The notes: generated from the sequence alone by a model not told the origin. DNA of 64,000 bases from Paludibacter sp. (GCA_031292575.1 JARLGX010000008.1:214028-278027), one strand, 5' to 3'; shown: positions 1 through 11,111, counted from the first letter of the stretch. A program made the numbers and translations.

Positions 1-94
1 TCAAGGTTTGAATATTTTCTCACGGGTGACTTACATTTGGTGGGTAATAGCTTTTATTACAGGCGGATTATTGGTGGCATTAAGACATGCTTAA
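1..94 (+). CDS. C-terminal end of a membrane protein (partial, runs off window start)
   Basis: Frame 2 reads ...QGLNIFSRVTYIWWVIAFITGGLLVALRHA* with a hydrophobic C-terminal segment and stop at 92-94. Confidence 0.45.
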   Translation, partial: QGLNIFSRVTYIWWVIAFITGGLLVALRHA

Positions 95-296
95 GAGTTT
101 ATGGTTTGTTAAATTATTCAATCTAGATATTCTCAAGAATAAAAAATAGTTTCATAGCAAGTGAAGCTATTTTTTTTGTGTTTGTTTTCAGAAATAACAA
201 TTTCAACTGGCTGAACCATTCGTTTTGGATAAGTGTTTTAGAGTTCAAAAAAACATAAATCAGGAAGCCATATTCACTTCCACAAAAATTACTACA

Positions 297-1319
297 ATGA
301 AATATAATGAACTTGGAAAAACCGGCGTATTGGTTTCAGAGCTTTGTCTGGGAACCATGACTTTCGGAGGTAAAGGTTACTGGCAGGCCATTGGGCAATT
401 ACCTCAGGATGAAGTAAATAAAATTGTGAAAACTTCTTTGGATAACGGTATAAATTTTATTGATACGGCCAATGCATATTCCGAAGGGCTTTCGGAGACA
501 TTGTTGGGAGAATCGCTGAAGAAGTTGGGTATTTCACATCAGAATGTAGTCATTGCCACTAAAGTCAGATTACGAATGGGCTCAGGTGCCAATCAGGTTG
601 GACTTTCACGCCTTCACATCATGGACTCGGTGAACGACAGCTTAAAACGCCTTCAACTTTCGCATATCGATTTGCTATACATCCATGGAGTTGATCCAAT
701 TACGCCAATTGAAGAAACTATGCGCGGACTTGAAGATGTGGTTCGATCGGGGAAAGTACGTTACATCGGCATAAGCAATCATCCGGCTTGGATGGTGATG
801 AAAGCCAATAGCTATGCAGAAAAAATGGGCTGGACAAGATTCGTGGCTTCGCAAAATTATTATACCATTGCGGGTCGTGACATTGAACGTGAAATTGTTC
901 CAATGGCTTTAAGTGAAGGTGTAAGCATAATGCCATGGAGCCCGCTTGCCGGAGGTTTCTTATCGGGAAAATATACCAGAAACACCGAAATTGCTGGTAA
1001 TAGCCGCCGCGATTCATTTGATTTTCCTCCTGTCAATAAAGAAAAAGCCTACGACATTATTGACGTAATGGCCGTAATTGGCAAACAGCACAACGTTTCA
1101 GTGGCAACGGTTGCATTAAATTGGGTAATAAAGCAACCTGGCATAACCAGTACAATTATAGGAGCTAAAACATTGGAACAATTAAATGACAATATCAAAG
1201 CAACCAGTTTGGAACTTACGCCTGATGAATTAAAACAATTGAACGAAGTTAGCGCACTTTCTCCAGAATATCCTGGCTGGATGGTGAACAGACAATTGCA
1301 AGGTCGTTGGCCGGAATAA
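297..1319 (+). CDS. aldo/keto reductase
   Basis: MKYNELGKTGVLVSELCLGTMTFGG... with AKR-type FIDTANAYSEG and YIGISNHPAW segments; start at 297 preferred over the ORF-track start at 225. Confidence 0.9.
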   Translation: MKYNELGKTGVLVSELCLGTMTFGGKGYWQAIGQLPQDEVNKIVKTSLDNGINFIDTANAYSEGLSETLLGESLKKLGISHQNVVIATKVRLRMGSGANQVGLSRLHIMDSVNDSLKRLQLSHIDLLYIHGVDPITPIEETMRGLEDVVRSGKVRYIGISNHPAWMVMKANSYAEKMGWTRFVASQNYYTIAGRDIEREIVPMALSEGVSIMPWSPLAGGFLSGKYTRNTEIAGNSRRDSFDFPPVNKEKAYDIIDVMAVIGKQHNVSVATVALNWVIKQPGITSTIIGAKTLEQLNDNIKATSLELTPDELKQLNEVSALSPEYPGWMVNRQLQGRWPE

Positions 1320-1362
1320 ATATCGGCTATACATTCTAATTCAATTTTACAAATATACCCGA

Positions 1363-1974
1363 ATGATAACCAACGACTTAAACAAATTTCCTGAAAAGTA
1401 TAATCCAAAAGACTTACAAATCCTGTCCTTCACTAAAAAGCAAAATTTTGAAGAATGGTTAGAGCAAAATTATACTTTAGAAGAAGGAATATGGTTACGG
1501 TTTTACAAAAAGAACTCGGGAATTAAGACAATTATTTATACTGAAGCCTTGGATATAGCCCTTTGCTATGGCTGGATTGATGGGCAAGTAAAAAAGTATG
1601 ATGAAAATTCATATATCCAGAAATTCACTCATCGAAGAGCTAAAAGCATGTGGTCCAAAAGGAATAAAGAACGTGTTGAGTACCTTGAAAAAGAATGTAA
1701 ATTGAAACCCTCAGGTATAATTGAAATTGAAAAAGCTAAAGCAGATGGAAGATGGGAAAGAGCCTACGATTCTCCAAGCTACATGATAATGCCTGAAGAT
1801 TTTATGCGGGAACTATCAAAAAACAAAAAAGCTTTTGATTTTTTTGAATCTTTAAACAAAACAAACAAGTATACAATTGGTTGGCGACTACAAACAGCCA
1901 AGAATCTTGATGCAAGAGTAAAATTGATGGGGAAAATTTTATTGATGATGGAAAATCAAAAAAAATTTCATTGA
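1363..1974 (+). CDS. YdeI/OmpD-associated family protein
   Basis: EEWLEQNYTLEEGIWLRFYKKNSG...ALCYGWIDGQVKKYD...YIQKFTHRRAKSMWSKRN is typical of the YdeI family. Confidence 0.8.
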   Translation: MITNDLNKFPEKYNPKDLQILSFTKKQNFEEWLEQNYTLEEGIWLRFYKKNSGIKTIIYTEALDIALCYGWIDGQVKKYDENSYIQKFTHRRAKSMWSKRNKERVEYLEKECKLKPSGIIEIEKAKADGRWERAYDSPSYMIMPEDFMRELSKNKKAFDFFESLNKTNKYTIGWRLQTAKNLDARVKLMGKILLMMENQKKFH

Positions 1975-2081
1975 TCATTTACAAGAATAAACAATGCTTA
2001 AACAATATAGCTATTTAAGCCTAGAACAATTAAAAATTAACAACGAAAGTATTACTTTTGCAAATAAAAAAACAATCATCT

Positions 2082-2615
2082 ATGGCAGACGAAAAAAAAG
2101 AACCATGGTTAAATTATTTAGCCCTAACAACAATTATTTTTGCAGTAGCAGCAACATTATCAACGTTTAAAGGCGGTGGTTATTCGACCAAATCAATGTT
2201 AAGTCAGGAACAAGCTTCCGATAAGTGGTCATATTTTCAGAGTAAGGGTATGAAAATGTATATTTACGAGACTCAGAAAGAAGCTCTGGCACTTAATATT
2301 CTGCGGATTCCTGATAGCGAAAAGTCAGTAAAAGAGGCTTACCAAAAAAAAATTAATGATTTTGGGATGTCAATAAAAAAGTTTGAGAAAGAAAAAGCTG
2401 AAATAAAAAAAGAAGCTGAACAATTAGAATCTTTACGCGACGAAGCCCAAATTCATTCCAAAGCATTTGGTATGGCAGTAATATTTTTGCAGATTTCTAT
2501 ATTACTTTCCTCCATTGGCGCATTAATCAAAAGAAAATATCTTTGGTATGGGGCAATTGGTGTTGGGGCTGTTGGTATTTTTTATTTTCTAAATGGGTTC
2601 TTATTATTCTTATAA
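2082..2615 (+). CDS. DUF4337-like membrane protein
   Basis: MADEKKEPWLNYLALTTIIFAVAATLSTFKGGGYSTKSMLSQEQASDKWSYFQSKGMK with C-terminal TM segments. Confidence 0.7.
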   Translation: MADEKKEPWLNYLALTTIIFAVAATLSTFKGGGYSTKSMLSQEQASDKWSYFQSKGMKMYIYETQKEALALNILRIPDSEKSVKEAYQKKINDFGMSIKKFEKEKAEIKKEAEQLESLRDEAQIHSKAFGMAVIFLQISILLSSIGALIKRKYLWYGAIGVGAVGIFYFLNGFLLFL

Positions 2616-2753
2616 TAAAAGACTTTTCGTTATTTCTGTTCTTAAACATTTATAAATAGCAATAAAATAACTTTGGTCTCTGTGAAAGAATTTCAAGTAT
2701 GAAGATTTTCAAAAAAGCTTTTGTTAAAACAAATCCATAAGCCCAGTATATTT

Positions 2754-2781
2754 AAAAAAGCGGACAAATATCCGCTTTTTT
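2754..2781. terminator. bidirectional intrinsic terminator between convergent genes
   Basis: AAAAAAGCGGA-caaata-TCCGCTTTTTT, perfect stem flanked by A and T tracts. Confidence 0.85.
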
Positions 2782-2797
2782 ATTACTGATAATAAGA

Positions 2798-3379
2798 TCA
2801 GACATTTATCCTTTTCCCAATAATTCTTTCTTCCCAAAACACCCACATTCCGAAAATCACTAAATAATATAAGTATTTGAAAAAGTATAGATGCAAAAAA
2901 TTGAACCAGTGAGGATGGTATTCTATGCAGGCTGTTATAGTGCAGATTCTGAATATATTAAATAAATACACTACCACCAAACCGAATGGAACATACCACA
3001 GTTTTTTTATCCATGGGCCACGGTTGAAAGCTATAATACAAAAGAAAATATACGCTTGCTTCAATCCCGTACATGCCCATATTATCAAAACAGAGTTCCC
3101 ATTAGCGTGTCTTAGTGAATTATTTGGTAGTAGTGATACGCTTGAGCCTAAGAAATTCAAAACACTTTCAGTTACATGTGCAACATGATGAGCCATCATT
3201 GTAAATGGCGGTGTTATATCAAATCCCCAGAAAGTTATCGTTGAGTTAATACTCTCCGATTCATCGCCAATCACATCATATTTCCAAAAGAAGTTTGATA
3301 ACATTAAAATTACTGCAAATAAAATAACAGCCCGATAAGGTTCCAATTCTTCAGGCAATTTTAAGTTAGGTAATTTCAT
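2798..3379 (-). CDS. exosortase/archaeosortase family protein
   Basis: Multi-TM protein with ACTGLKQ (Cys), FNIFRI (Arg) and FLHLYFFKY (His) segments characteristic of exosortases. Confidence 0.8.
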   Translation of the reverse strand: MKLPNLKLPEELEPYRAVILFAVILMLSNFFWKYDVIGDESESINSTITFWGFDITPPFTMMAHHVAHVTESVLNFLGSSVSLLPNNSLRHANGNSVLIIWACTGLKQAYIFFCIIAFNRGPWIKKLWYVPFGLVVVYLFNIFRICTITACIEYHPHWFNFLHLYFFKYLYYLVIFGMWVFWEERIIGKRINV

Positions 3380-3395
3380 ATCACACTATTTAATG

Positions 3396-4424
3396 CTAAA
3401 ATTTATTTGAAACCCGAGCAAATGGAACTTCCTCGATAGAACAAAAATCGTTATGCTGATATTTGAAATAACCCGTAATTGCAATCATGGCAGCATTGTC
3501 GGTAGTAAAAGCAAAAGGCGGAATATACACGTTCCAACCATACTTAATTCCATGATCGTGAAAGGCTTGGCGTAAAGCAGAGTTGGCCGAGACACCTCCA
3601 GCAACAGCTACCTGATTAATATTTAAATCTTTTGCAGCTTTTCGAAGTTTATTCATTAAAACATCAACAACTGTAACTTGCAGCGAAGCACAAAGATCAT
3701 TTAGGTTCTTTTCTACAAAATTTGGATCTTCCTTTATTTTATCGCGCAACAAATACAAAAACGATGTTTTCAACCCGCTAAAGCTATAATTATAATCTGG
3801 AATTTGCGGTTTGTTGAATGTAAAGGCTTTCGGATTTCCTTCTTTTGCTAAGCGGTCAATATGAGGTCCACCAGGATATGGAAGCCCCATTACTTTGGCA
3901 CATTTGTCAAAAGCCTCACCGGCTGCATCGTCAATGGTTTGTCCAATTACTTCCATATCGTTGTAAGATTTTACCAAAACAATCTGCGAATTTCCACCAG
4001 ATACAAGCAAACAAAGAAATGGAAATTCAGGTTGTTTTTCATCAGGTTTACCTTCGCTGATGAAATGGGCTAATACATGTGCTTGCAGATGATTAACATC
4101 TATAAGCGGAAGATTCAAAGCCTGTGAAAGTCCTTTAGCAAAAGATGTCCCTACAAGTAGCGACCCCAATAAACCCGGACCGCGAGTAAAAGCAATAGCA
4201 CTTAGCTCAGTTTTGTCAATGTTAGCACGTTTCAAAGCCTCGTGAACTACCGGAATAATGTTGAGTTGATGAGCTCGCGATGCCAATTCGGGAACAACCC
4301 CACCAAAACTGGTATGAACAGCTTGGTTTGCAATAACATTCGAAAGCATCACACCATCACAAATTACTGATGCTGATGTATCGTCGCATGATGATTCAAT
4401 ACCTAATATAATTGTTGAATTCAT
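3396..4424 (-). CDS. tsaD: tRNA N6-adenosine threonylcarbamoyltransferase
   Basis: ILGIESSCDDTSASV..., VNHLQAHVLAHF, LLVSGGNSQIV, GEAFDKCAKVMGLPYPGGPHID. Confidence 0.97.
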   Translation of the reverse strand: MNSTIILGIESSCDDTSASVICDGVMLSNVIANQAVHTSFGGVVPELASRAHQLNIIPVVHEALKRANIDKTELSAIAFTRGPGLLGSLLVGTSFAKGLSQALNLPLIDVNHLQAHVLAHFISEGKPDEKQPEFPFLCLLVSGGNSQIVLVKSYNDMEVIGQTIDDAAGEAFDKCAKVMGLPYPGGPHIDRLAKEGNPKAFTFNKPQIPDYNYSFSGLKTSFLYLLRDKIKEDPNFVEKNLNDLCASLQVTVVDVLMNKLRKAAKDLNINQVAVAGGVSANSALRQAFHDHGIKYGWNVYIPPFAFTTDNAAMIAITGYFKYQHNDFCSIEEVPFARVSNKF

Positions 4425-4548
4425 TATCTAAATTGAAAATTGGGTTTTTAATTTGTCATGTTACATTTTAAAAGTACAAGTCTTTCATGGCATAACAATT
4501 GTTCTTTATAAATTTTAAATTATTAATTGCTTTGTTAGAAGCGTTTCC

Positions 4549-7500
4549 TTGCGTAATTCACAAATTATTATTTACTTTTGCGAAACAAAGATCAAAGGTA
4601 TAAAAAAAACAGCTAAAATATTGGGGTTTAGTGTTGGGGGAGTTATTTTATTTCTCACACTTTTGGTTGTGCTTCTTCAAACCAGCATGATGCAGCAGTT
4701 TATTTCCAAAACTATTGTAACTCAGCTTGCCGAAAAACTTCATACCAAAGTAACTATTGGTAAAATAGAGTATACGCTTTTCAATAATATTTCTCTTCAC
4801 AATTTATACATCGAAGATCAACAAAAAGACACTCTTATATTTGTAAAACAGGCCGATGCACACTTCAAATTTTGGAAATTCTTTCAGGGGAAAATTATTT
4901 TCACTTCAGTTGATCTTGCTCAATTATATGGTAACCTGATAATTGATAAAAATGGACATTCCAATCTCGATTTTGTTATTAAAGCATTCAAGCAACCTCA
5001 AAAAAAAGACTCTACCCAAATAGAATATCAAATTAGGCATTTCGGGCTTAAAAACTCCCGATTTAATTATACAAACTTACAGCAATTCAAACCTTTACCA
5101 TCAGGTGTTTTTAATGCTAATAATTTGAAATTTAAAAATATAAATGCTGACATTTCCCTTGAAATTTTTCAGAAAGACAGCATCAATGTCAAAGTTAAAA
5201 GTTTAAGTGCCGAAGAACGTACCGGATTAATTCTTAAGGATTTTAAAACTCAGGTTAACGTTTCATCTAAAAACGTTAAAATCCCTTTCATTGATATTAA
5301 ATTACCAAAATCACAGGTGCATTTGACTGATATTCAATTAAAGTACGATAGTTTGGCTGACTTTAAGCACTTTGCTGAGAAAGTGCGGTGGAATGCACCC
5401 ATTACGCTTTCTTCGATAGCATTCTCTGATCTTAAAGCCTTTGTGCCGGAGTTTAAGAATGTGAGAGGCTCAGCCACTATCAAAGGATTAATTACAGGGA
5501 GAATATCAAGTCTTCATTTTCAAAAAATGGAAGTAAAATATGGGAATTCATTTTTGTTCCATGCCGACTTAGATGTTAATGGTCTTCCCAATTTAAGAGA
5601 GGCGTTTATTTATGGACAAATCAAAGAGTTACAGTTTGAAAAGGGAGATTTGCAGGATTTTATTTCTGAAATTTCCAATAACCCCTTTATACTTCCAAAG
5701 GAAATAAGCCAATTAGGATTAATTAAATATAAAGGAAACATATCAGGATTTCTGAATAATCTGGTAGTATTTGGAAATCTGAATACAAATATTGGAAGCG
5801 TATCTACGGATATTTTGTTAAAGTTCGGAAATGAGCTCAGAAATCTCGCTTATAATGGAACGATTAAATCTGATAACCTTCAGTTAGGGAAATTATTAAG
5901 TAATAAGCAATTAGGCAAACTGTCGTTTAGTTTGAACACGAAAGGAACAAAAAACGAAAATTCAAAACTTCAGGGAATTCTCACTGCTAAGGTAAATGAG
6001 CTTCAATTTAATAATTATTCTTATCAAGATGTCCAATTTGGAGGGAAATATGATGGAAAAGGGTTTGATGGAACTGTTGATTTACAAGACCAAAATATAA
6101 ACGCACATTTTAACGGAAAAATTGATTTAACGCAAAAACTACCTGTTTACGATTTTGATTTGAAAGTAAATAAAGTTAATTTGAACGCGTTGAAATTAAC
6201 TGACAAATACCCTGGCTCTATTCTTTCATTCAATGGGAAAACCAATATAATTGGAAATTCGCTCGATAATATTAATGGATTCATACGTTTTGACAGTATT
6301 CAATTCACAAATAAGGATAAAATATTGAATATCGAAAAGATTCAATTTACCTCCCGCATTGATGACCGTTCCACTCATTTTGTTATTGCATCTGATTATG
6401 TAAATGGCGGATTTAGTGGTAATTTTAAATATAGTACTGTAAAATATACTATCGACAAAATTGTTCAAAAATATTTACCATCTCTATCATTACCAGGCAA
6501 AAAAAACGATGAGACTTCGCAAAACAATATAGATATTGATCTTAAAATTGAAAACACAAGTGAAATTTCTAACGTTCTGGATTTACCATATTCTATTGAA
6601 GGAATATCGACAATTAAAGGCTCAATTGATGAAAAATCGAATAAAATAGATGTTTCAGCCAACTTCCCGATGCTTAAATCGAATAAGCAGCAAATTGAAA
6701 ATATCACATTTCACTTCGATAATCCTAAAAAACAGTTACAACTTACTACCAGAGCCCAGTTAGAAACGAAAGATGGATTACAAAATATTTATATAATTGC
6801 CTCTGCAATAAAAGATTCGGTAAAAACAAAATTAGGTTGGCAAAATACTCAGGAGGTAACAAATGCAGGAGAAATTAATACTTTGACACGGTTTAAAAAA
6901 GAGGGAGACAAAACTTCGGCCGTATTACAAATCTCACCATCTCAAGTAATTATTTCAGATTCGGTCTGGAATATACATCCATGTAGAATTGACTTTAAAT
7001 CAGACAGTACCATTCAAATTCATAACTTCGTATTTGACAACCACAAACAATTTGTACACATCAACGGAATTGCATCCAAAAGTCAGACAGACAGTGTAAA
7101 TTTAGTTATGAATAATTTAGACTTGGATTTTGTAATGGGATTATTAAAATTAAAAGGTACCAGTATTGGGGGAATTGTAACCGGAAGAGCTACTTTACTC
7201 AGTTTACTGCAACAACCAATTTTTGAAGCAAATATAAAAGTAAAAGATCTTATGCTTAATCATAAGCTGGTTGGCGATGGGAATGTAACTTCAAATTGGG
7301 ATAAATTAAATAGTCAACTACTTGCTCATGGAGCCTTTGTGAATGAAAAAAAAGACACCATTGTTGTAGCCAATGGAGTTTTTACTCCCAAAACAGACAC
7401 AATAAGCGTTGTTTTTAACGCACATAATTTTAATATCGAGTTTTTAAATCAATACTTTCAAAGCGTTGTACAAGATGTAAAAGGATATGCAACAGGCAAA

Positions 7501-9072
7501 GTCAGATTATTTGGACTTTTGAAACACGGTATCAGTTTCGAAGGAGATGCTTATGTTGATAAAGGACAGGCTTCCGTAAAAACCCTAAAAACTACTTATT
7601 ATTTTAATGATTACGTTCATTTATCAAGAGACACAATTTCTCTCAGAAATATAAAAATATATGATCAGGAACGAAACCCTGCTAGTTTAAATGCAACATT
7701 AACACATAATGGGTTTTTTCATGACATGAAATTTGATGTAAAAATCGCTGGAGATAATATTCTGGCACTCAATACCCAAGCCGAAGACAATGATTATTTC
7801 TTTGGAAAAGCCTACGCCAACGGTACTGTTCATATCTATGGAGATGAGAAAGAAGCTAATATCTTTGTAAATGCAATATCTCAACCCAATACTAAATGCT
7901 ACATTCAAATGGGTGGTGCGTCCAAAGCTTCCGATAATAGCTTTATCCACTTTGTGAATAAAAACGATAATGAACTTACTGTAAACAGTTTACCACATAA
8001 AATTATTGGGTCAGATATGAATGTAAAAGTAAATCTTCAAATTGAAGTTACACCCGATGCAGAAATGGAGTTAATTGTTGATCCTAAAGGTGGTGATGTA
8101 ATAACTGGAAAAGGGAATGGAAATTTAAGAATTGAATTTGATACTTTCTCCGATATAAAATTATACGGAACGTATACTATTAATAGTGGATATTATTTAT
8201 TTACACTTCAAAATTTGATACGCAAGGAGTTTAAAATTGATCAAGGAAGTACACTTGCCTGGACTGGAAACCCTTATAATGCTCAATGCAACATTAGAGC
8301 TTTATACCCACTAACAGCATCGTTAAGAGATTTAATGGGTCAAAGCCAACTCGGAGATATGCGCTCTACTGTTCCTGTAAATTGTGTATTGAAGCTGAAT
8401 GATAACATTATGAAACCAAACATTAAATTCGAAATTGATCTACCTCAAAGCGATGAAGGAGTAAAGCAGTTGGTACGAAATATTATAAATACTGATGAAA
8501 TGATGAATCGTCAAATTCTCTATTTATTGGTATTTAATAAATTCTATGCCCCCGATTACATGGCTGGCGCATCCAATGCAAATGTGGGCCCAAGCGAAGC
8601 ATTATCATTTGGTGTTTCAACATTGAGCGCTCAGTTAAATAATTGGATTTCCCAGTTGTCAAAAAGCAATAACCTGTCGATTGGATTCGATTATCGACAA
8701 ACCGATCAGCAAAGTAGCGATATTCAAGCGCAATTTCTCTACCAGCCAAGTAATCGTTGGATTATGAATGGAAACATCGGATATCGGAATGATTTAATTT
8801 CGAATAGTTCAACTAACACGAATAGATTTATTAGCGATGTAGACATTCAATACCTGCTAAATGAGTCTGGTAAATTACGTTTAAAGGGGTACAATCACAC
8901 GATCGATCGCTATCAACTACAACTTCGTACTGCAACACAAACTCAGGGTTTAGGTTTTATTTACAAAGAAGATTTTAATAGTGTAAAAGAATTGTTCAAT
9001 TATTATTGGCACTTAATTGTTGGAACTAAAAAAACTAAAACAGATGAAAAACAAACTTCTACAAAAAAATAA
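4549..9072 (+). CDS. TamB-like (DUF490) translocation/assembly module protein
   Basis: About 1500 aa, N-terminal TM anchor, long repetitive beta-rich body and C-terminal DUF490-like end (DVITGKGNGNLRIEFDTFSDIKLYGTYTINSGYYLFTLQNLIRKEFKIDQGSTLAWTGNPYNA). Confidence 0.88.
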   Translation: MRNSQIIIYFCETKIKGIKKTAKILGFSVGGVILFLTLLVVLLQTSMMQQFISKTIVTQLAEKLHTKVTIGKIEYTLFNNISLHNLYIEDQQKDTLIFVKQADAHFKFWKFFQGKIIFTSVDLAQLYGNLIIDKNGHSNLDFVIKAFKQPQKKDSTQIEYQIRHFGLKNSRFNYTNLQQFKPLPSGVFNANNLKFKNINADISLEIFQKDSINVKVKSLSAEERTGLILKDFKTQVNVSSKNVKIPFIDIKLPKSQVHLTDIQLKYDSLADFKHFAEKVRWNAPITLSSIAFSDLKAFVPEFKNVRGSATIKGLITGRISSLHFQKMEVKYGNSFLFHADLDVNGLPNLREAFIYGQIKELQFEKGDLQDFISEISNNPFILPKEISQLGLIKYKGNISGFLNNLVVFGNLNTNIGSVSTDILLKFGNELRNLAYNGTIKSDNLQLGKLLSNKQLGKLSFSLNTKGTKNENSKLQGILTAKVNELQFNNYSYQDVQFGGKYDGKGFDGTVDLQDQNINAHFNGKIDLTQKLPVYDFDLKVNKVNLNALKLTDKYPGSILSFNGKTNIIGNSLDNINGFIRFDSIQFTNKDKILNIEKIQFTSRIDDRSTHFVIASDYVNGGFSGNFKYSTVKYTIDKIVQKYLPSLSLPGKKNDETSQNNIDIDLKIENTSEISNVLDLPYSIEGISTIKGSIDEKSNKIDVSANFPMLKSNKQQIENITFHFDNPKKQLQLTTRAQLETKDGLQNIYIIASAIKDSVKTKLGWQNTQEVTNAGEINTLTRFKKEGDKTSAVLQISPSQVIISDSVWNIHPCRIDFKSDSTIQIHNFVFDNHKQFVHINGIASKSQTDSVNLVMNNLDLDFVMGLLKLKGTSIGGIVTGRATLLSLLQQPIFEANIKVKDLMLNHKLVGDGNVTSNWDKLNSQLLAHGAFVNEKKDTIVVANGVFTPKTDTISVVFNAHNFNIEFLNQYFQSVVQDVKGYATGKVRLFGLLKHGISFEGDAYVDKGQASVKTLKTTYYFNDYVHLSRDTISLRNIKIYDQERNPASLNATLTHNGFFHDMKFDVKIAGDNILALNTQAEDNDYFFGKAYANGTVHIYGDEKEANIFVNAISQPNTKCYIQMGGASKASDNSFIHFVNKNDNELTVNSLPHKIIGSDMNVKVNLQIEVTPDAEMELIVDPKGGDVITGKGNGNLRIEFDTFSDIKLYGTYTINSGYYLFTLQNLIRKEFKIDQGSTLAWTGNPYNAQCNIRALYPLTASLRDLMGQSQLGDMRSTVPVNCVLKLNDNIMKPNIKFEIDLPQSDEGVKQLVRNIINTDEMMNRQILYLLVFNKFYAPDYMAGASNANVGPSEALSFGVSTLSAQLNNWISQLSKSNNLSIGFDYRQTDQQSSDIQAQFLYQPSNRWIMNGNIGYRNDLISNSSTNTNRFISDVDIQYLLNESGKLRLKGYNHTIDRYQLQLRTATQTQGLGFIYKEDFNSVKELFNYYWHLIVGTKKTKTDEKQTSTKK

Positions 9073-9706
9073 TTTAGCTATAATCAGCTTCTTGCTTTTA
9101 ATGAGCAATATTCTATACGCACAAAATATTGCAGACTATTATGTCAATATTCCCGATATTTTAAACCCAACACTAAGCAGACAAAACCGGCTCGAGCTGC
9201 TTGAATACCACAAAGTAGGTCAGGATAGCATTACCAATCGTTTTGGAAATCAAGCCCGTTTAGTGAGTTTAGATTCCTTGAATAGACGTATTGTAGTAAA
9301 AAACACTCCGACATCTATCTTTGAAATGAAAATCTTAAATTTGGAAGATAAAACACCAATAATTGGGATTATCCGCACGGTTTGTTCTCCAGTTTGTCTT
9401 TCATCAATAGAGTTTTACGATACCGCATGGAATCAAATCCCAATTCAATTTTTAATGCCAAAAGCAATTGAATGGGCAGACATAAAAAGCATTCCAGATC
9501 AAAAAGTTGATGTCAATTGGGTTAAAAACATGATGGATGTTAGTTTCATAACGTTGAATTTTTCATCTGAAAACCAATTTATTATAGCTAAAAACAACAC
9601 GTTGGATTTTTTGAGTGAAGCAGACAGAAAAATAATTGCTCCTTATATAAATAGTAAAACAATTACGTATAAATTGCAAGGACGAACGTGGGTGCAGTTG
9701 CCATAA
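9044..9706 (+). CDS. DUF3256-like secreted protein
   Basis: MKNKLLQKNNLAIISFLLLMSNILYAQNIADYYVNIPD signal peptide; Bacteroidales-type DUF3256 layout. Confidence 0.65.
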   Translation: MKNKLLQKNNLAIISFLLLMSNILYAQNIADYYVNIPDILNPTLSRQNRLELLEYHKVGQDSITNRFGNQARLVSLDSLNRRIVVKNTPTSIFEMKILNLEDKTPIIGIIRTVCSPVCLSSIEFYDTAWNQIPIQFLMPKAIEWADIKSIPDQKVDVNWVKNMMDVSFITLNFSSENQFIIAKNNTLDFLSEADRKIIAPYINSKTITYKLQGRTWVQLP

Positions 9707-9744
9707 AAAAAGCCCCGACAATGATTTTTTGTCGGGGCTTTTTT
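9705..9744 (+). terminator. intrinsic terminator
   Basis: AAAAAAAGCCCCGACaatgattttttGTCGGGGCTTTTTT. Confidence 0.9.
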
Positions 9745-9760
9745 ATGATTCGTTGCAACC

Positions 9761-10021
9761 TTATTTTTTGCTTTCGCTACGTTTTGCATAGCGAGTCATA
9801 AATTTATCAACACGTCCTGCAGTATCCACCAATTTTGATTTTCCTGTATAGAAAGGGTGTGATGAACTTGAAATTTCCATTTTTACTACTGGATAAGTAA
9901 CACCATCAATATCGATAGTTTCTTTTGTGTTTACGGTTGAACGTGAAATAAAAGTGTCACCGTTCGACATATCTTTAAATGCTACCGGACGATAATTTTC
10001 TGGATGGATTCCGCTTTTCAT
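9761..10021 (-). CDS. rpmE2: 50S ribosomal protein L31 type B
   Basis: [30 protein letters not shown]...[22 protein letters not shown], without the zinc Cys residues. Confidence 0.96.
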   Translation of the reverse strand: MKSGIHPENYRPVAFKDMSNGDTFISRSTVNTKETIDIDGVTYPVVKMEISSSSHPFYTGKSKLVDTAGRVDKFMTRYAKRSESKK

Positions 10022-10190
10022 ATCTGTATGTTTTAATTATTTTTCTAACTTATTGATAGGGCTTGCAAAAGTACTAATTTTCATCTAATTATCAAACAAA
10101 ATCTGATATTTTTATTTCTCCTGATAAAATATTGATTCAATTATTCCGAAATAAATTTACAATCAACTGAAAACAAGAATATTAAAAGAA

Positions 10191-11090
10191 CTATTTTGAA
10201 CCTAAATACAATAAAAACATTCCAACCAACACTCCAATTAAATCAATTACCTTTAATTTGATATTTTTGTCACGCATTATTATTGCTCCATATAGAAATG
10301 GCACAATAACTCCCGAACGCCGAATTGTGGAAACAACAGAAATCATTGAATTAGGCAATGTAAGAGCATAAAAATACACAAAGTCAGCAGTTACCAAGAA
10401 AAATGAAATCCAAAAGATTGACCATTTAAATTTAAAAGCTGTAGTTTTTTTTCGCGTAGGCACCCATAAAAATATGGTAATTAACCCCATAATAATTGCC
10501 TGATAAAATGTATAATATACTTGAACAGACATAACATCATATCTGTTCATCAAGTATTTATCGTACAAACCACTTAGTGCACCTGTCAGAGTGGCTAAAA
10601 TTATAAACCAAAACCATTTATTTGTTTTGAAGGAAATACCTTCTTTTTTCCCTACGAATGAGAACATGAAAAACGAAACCAACGTCAAAGCAACACCTGC
10701 CACCTGATAAGCATTCAGTTTTTCGCTGAAAATTAGCACTGCACCTATAACAGTCCAAACGGGTTGTGTAGCTTTAATAGGTGATGCCAGCGAAAGTGGC
10801 AGATGTTTCAAAGCGAAATAAGCAAAAAGCCAAGAAGTTAAAACGATTATCGCTTTTAGAACAAATAAAATATGCGCATGGAAATTAACCGATGGAACAA
10901 AAAATATAGAATTTTGAAGTATGGTCGAGGAAAATCTTGATAACAATAAAAAAGGTAAAAGAGTCAGACAAGAAAATAATATCGAAACAAAAATCACTGG
11001 TATAACAGCATTATCTTTCAGCGAAACTTTTTTAAAAACTTCATAAGAACCTAATAGAAGAGCAGAAATAAATGCAAGAAATAACCACAT
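10191..11090 (-). CDS. EamA/DMT-family transporter
   Basis: About 10 predicted TM segments; SLASPIKATQPVWTVIGAVLIFSEKL. Confidence 0.85.
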   Translation of the reverse strand: MWLFLAFISALLLGSYEVFKKVSLKDNAVIPVIFVSILFSCLTLLPFLLLSRFSSTILQNSIFFVPSVNFHAHILFVLKAIIVLTSWLFAYFALKHLPLSLASPIKATQPVWTVIGAVLIFSEKLNAYQVAGVALTLVSFFMFSFVGKKEGISFKTNKWFWFIILATLTGALSGLYDKYLMNRYDVMSVQVYYTFYQAIIMGLITIFLWVPTRKKTTAFKFKWSIFWISFFLVTADFVYFYALTLPNSMISVVSTIRRSGVIVPFLYGAIIMRDKNIKLKVIDLIGVLVGMFLLYLGSK

Positions 11091-11111
11091 AAAATTTATA
11101 ATTTAAAAAAA

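Noticed and set aside
6226-8749. Minus-strand ORFs inside the TamB-like gene
   Set aside because: Antisense to a continuous 1507-codon conserved gene, no recognisable domains.
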